Assembly (NCBI GenBank): GCA_025358985.1
Contig: JANYHQ010000617.1
Coordinates: forward strand, 1 to 14,731
Origin: Acidimicrobiales bacterium
Lineage (GTDB): Bacteria; Actinomycetota; Acidimicrobiia; Acidimicrobiales; JANYDT01
Reading direction: 5' to 3'
DNA: 14,731 nt
Part shown: piece after piece, positions 12,639 through 14,731 of the stretch
How the letters are laid out: each line of letters opens with the position of its first letter
Numbering within the stretch: the stretch's first letter is position 1
Position numbers and translations under genes: made by a program
Notes under the pieces: model-generated
Seen by the model: only the letters and a program-made list of their open reading frames with translations
The model's database searches: none
Told to the model about the DNA's origin: nothing

Positions 12639-13460
12639 TCAGCGACTGAGGTAGCGGCGGTTCTTGAATTTGGCTTTCATGTAGTCCTTGTTCATCAACG
12701 CAATGTTGTCGATGGAGATGCTCTTGGGGCACGCTTCCTGGCATTCACCATGATTGGTGCATGACCCGAAGTATTGCTCCATGGTGTCCACCATGGCCTC
12801 CACTCGCTTGTAACGCTCACTTTGACCTTGTGGCAGCAGGTTGAGGTGGGCGATCTTGGCCGAGGTGAACAAATTGGCGGCACCGTTGGGGCACGCCGCC
12901 ACACACGCTCCACATCCAATACAGGCCGCCGAATCCATCGAGGCGTCAGCCACCGTCTTGGGGATGGGGATGAGATTGGCGTCCGGCGCCGAACCGGCCG
13001 AAACCGTGATGTAGCCGCCCGCTTCGATGATGCGATCGAAGGCGGAGCGGTTCACCATCAGATCCTTGATGATGGGGAAGGCGGTGGCTCGCCATGGCTC
13101 CACTGTGACTTCTTGTCCGTCATGGAACTTGCGCATGTGCAACTGACAGGTGGCGGTGCCGCGTTCGGGACCGTGGGCCACACCGTTGATCATCAGTGAG
13201 CACGTGCCACAGATGCCCTCGCGGCAATCGTGGTCAAAGGTGATGGGCTCTTTACCATCGTTGTTCAACTTCTCGTTGACCAGGTCGAGCATTTCCAGGA
13301 AGGAGGCGTCCTCACCGATGTCGGTGGCCTCGATCGTGTCGAAATGGCCCTGTGCAGTGGGGCCGTTCTGACGCCATACCTTGAGCTTGAGGTTGATGGT
13401 GGCCCCGTGATGGACGGGTTTGGGTTCGCCGCCGAGGGGGCGGTCCATGATTGCGGTCAT
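12639..13460 (-). CDS. sdhB: Succinate dehydrogenase/fumarate reductase iron-sulfur subunit
   Basis: 273 residues. This subunit carries electrons from the flavoprotein to quinone through three clusters, all with ligands present. The [2Fe-2S] ligands are Cys79, Cys84, Cys87 and Cys105 (DHDCREGICGTCSLMINGVAHG, CQLH). The [4Fe-4S] ligands are Cys180, Cys183, Cys186 and Cys244. The [3Fe-4S] ligands are Cys190, Cys234 and Cys240 (CIGCGACVAACPNGAANL, GSCTNHGECQEACP). Sequence style (AACPNGAA, 'LLPQGQSER', a basic tail KAKFKNRRYLSR) resembles the non-E. coli SdhB type seen in actinobacteria and Bacteroidetes. It lies 19 bases downstream of sdhA on the same strand, clearly in the same operon. No strong ribosome-binding site precedes the ATG, and an internal ATG at codon 5 is an alternative start. 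Confidence 0.96.
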   Translation of the reverse strand: MTAIMDRPLGGEPKPVHHGATINLKLKVWRQNGPTAQGHFDTIEATDIGEDASFLEMLDLVNEKLNNDGKEPITFDHDCREGICGTCSLMINGVAHGPERGTATCQLHMRKFHDGQEVTVEPWRATAFPIIKDLMVNRSAFDRIIEAGGYITVSAGSAPDANLIPIPKTVADASMDSAACIGCGACVAACPNGAANLFTSAKIAHLNLLPQGQSERYKRVEAMVDTMEQYFGSCTNHGECQEACPKSISIDNIALMNKDYMKAKFKNRRYLSR

Positions 13461-13479
13461 CGTGACATCTGCGCTTTCG

Positions 13480-14731
13480 TCACTTGTACGAACGGGTGGC
13501 GAGGTGGACTGCTTCGAACTCCAGTGGTTCTTTCACCACTGACGCTTCCTGCATTGGCGCACCCGGGTACTGCCAGGCTGCTACGTACGCATAGTTCTCG
13601 TCGTCGCGCTCAGCCTCACCTTCGGGCGTTTGGTACTCGGTCCGGAAGTGACCGCCACAACTCTCGTTGCGCTCCAAGGCGTCTTGGCACATGAGGTAGC
13701 CGAGTTGGAAGAAATCATCGACGCGGCCCGCTTTTTCCAGGCTCTGATTCATGCTGGTGTCGTCTCCGAGTACCCGCAGGTCCGTTTTGAACTCGTCGTA
13801 TAGGGCGGGGATCTCCGACAGTGCTTTCAACAGGCCCGGTTCGTTGCGTTCCATGCCGCAGTAATCCCACATGATCTTGCCCAGTTCTCGATGGAAGTAA
13901 TCAACCGATCGGCGACCCTTGATGCCCACGTATTGACGGAACCGGTCACGGGCCGCCATCTCGGCTGCCTTGAACGCCTCATGGTTGGTGTCCACCGGCT
14001 TCTGGTTGAGCTGTGGGGCCAGATAATCACCAATGGTGTATGGCAGTACGAAGTAACCGTCCGCTAGGCCCTGCATGAGCGCCGAAGCGCCCAGTCGATT
14101 GGCGCCGTGATCGGAGAAGTTGGCTTCACCCAGCGCGTAGAGGCCGGGAATGTTGGTCATGAGGTTGTAATCAACCCACAAACCACCCATGGTGTAGTGC
14201 GGGGCAGGGTAGATACGCATGGGCTGTTGGAACGGATCCTCGCCGGTGATGCGCTCGTACATTTCCATGAGGTTGTCGTAGCGCTCGGTGACCTGGTCCT
14301 TGCCGAGGCGCTTGAGCGACTCACCAAAATCGAGATACACACCGTTTTCCAGCGCACCGATACCACGCCCGGAATCCACCGACCGCTTGGCGGCCCGGGA
14401 AGCAATGTCACGGGGAGCCAGGTTGCCGTAGCTGGGGTAGAGGCGCTCCAAGAAGTAGTCGCGCTCGCCTTCGGGGATGTCGCCTGCGGGGCGCTTGTCC
14501 TCGGGATTTTGCGGCACCCAGATACGACCGTCGTTGCGCAGCGATTCCGACATCAACGTGAGCTTGGACTGGAACTCATCCGATGACGGGATGCACGTAG
14601 GGTGGATTTGGGTGTAGCACGGGTTGGCGAACAGGGCACCGTAACGGTGCGCCCGCCAGGCCGCCGTGACATTGCAGGCCATGGCATTGGTGGACAGGGA
14701 GAACACGTTGGAATATCCACCGGTGGCCATC
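13480..14731 (-). CDS. sdhA: Succinate dehydrogenase/fumarate reductase flavoprotein subunit, C-terminal part
   Basis: The frame is open to the window edge, giving about 416 residues of the C-terminal part; the N-terminal FAD-binding region lies outside. Numbered from the ATG nearest the edge, active-site residues are His43 (QIHPTCIP), the catalytic Arg107 region in APRDIASRA, His178 (PAPHYTMGGLWVDY) and the FAD/substrate block GEANFSDHGANRLGASAL with His208 and Arg212. The C-terminal helical domain shows GRRSVDYFHRELGKIMWDYCGMERNE and CGGHFRTEYQTPEGEAERDD. It oxidises succinate to fumarate, or the reverse. The 'GEANFSDHGANRLG' form, instead of E. coli 'GECACVSVHGANRLG', places it in the Bacillus/epsilon/actinobacterial branch. 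The cytochrome subunit (sdhC) would be expected upstream, beyond base 14731. Confidence 0.96.
   Translation of the reverse strand, partial: MATGGYSNVFSLSTNAMACNVTAAWRAHRYGALFANPCYTQIHPTCIPSSDEFQSKLTLMSESLRNDGRIWVPQNPEDKRPAGDIPEGERDYFLERLYPSYGNLAPRDIASRAAKRSVDSGRGIGALENGVYLDFGESLKRLGKDQVTERYDNLMEMYERITGEDPFQQPMRIYPAPHYTMGGLWVDYNLMTNIPGLYALGEANFSDHGANRLGASALMQGLADGYFVLPYTIGDYLAPQLNQKPVDTNHEAFKAAEMAARDRFRQYVGIKGRRSVDYFHRELGKIMWDYCGMERNEPGLLKALSEIPALYDEFKTDLRVLGDDTSMNQSLEKAGRVDDFFQLGYLMCQDALERNESCGGHFRTEYQTPEGEAERDDENYAYVAAWQYPGAPMQEASVVKEPLEFEAVHLATRSYK

Noticed and set aside
12629..12650. CTGAG/CTCAG/CTGAG alternation between the exported protein gene and sdhB as a bidirectional terminator
   Set aside because: The stems are only five base pairs, overlap both stop codons and lack T-runs, so they are too weak to call.
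14107..14586. Plus-strand open frame opposite sdhA
   Set aside because: It lies wholly antisense to conserved sdhA sequence with intact active-site motifs. Its composition is that of a shadow frame.

Overview
The window reads as chromosomal core-metabolism DNA from a high-GC actinobacterium. The protein styles fit the class Acidimicrobiia (an Ilumatobacter or freshwater acIV type of organism), but that placement is inference from remembered sequence character, not a computed phylogeny. No phage, insertion sequence, CRISPR array, tRNA or rRNA was found, and no gene-free stretch exceeds 180 bases.

Layout. (1) 1-540: the 3' end of an unrecognised conserved gene (+), overlapped tail-to-tail by a 63-residue four-cysteine protein (-). 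(2) 597-4799 (+): a Nudix hydrolase with an N-terminal helical domain, then a one-carbon/purine group, purH, folD and metF. Two related perfect hairpins lie between purH and folD, and a terminator-like hairpin follows metF. (3) 4971-9425: a TCA-cycle group with malate dehydrogenase (+), a decayed nitroreductase (-), and two divergent citrate synthases. One synthase carries an N-terminal CBS pair and the other an N-terminal helix-turn-helix; they share a short AT-rich intergenic region. (4) 9457-10070 (+): a two-gene toxin-antitoxin module (ribbon-helix-helix antitoxin, MazF/PemK-type toxin). (5) 10089-11882: two divergent genes of unknown function, each with an R-x-x-x-W-G signature, probably distant relatives. 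(6) 11979-12632 (+): a predicted exported protein. (7) 12639-14731 (-): sdhB and the 3' two thirds of sdhA of a succinate dehydrogenase/fumarate reductase.

How it fits together. FolD interconverts methylene-THF and 10-formyl-THF, PurH consumes 10-formyl-THF in purine synthesis, and MetF diverts methylene-THF towards methionine. Malate dehydrogenase, citrate synthase and succinate dehydrogenase are three TCA steps. These genes are clustered but do not form one operon: most have their own promoter-like hexamer immediately upstream.

The clearest window-wide signal is that a TANNNT -10-like hexamer sits 5-8 nt before the start codon of ten of fifteen genes whose start is visible. That is the arrangement of leaderless transcripts, and I used it to choose several starts. 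I did not find a clearly new multi-gene system. The most unusual items are the twin hairpins with paired stem changes, the divergent citrate synthases with different regulatory front ends, and the conserved-looking small cysteine protein.
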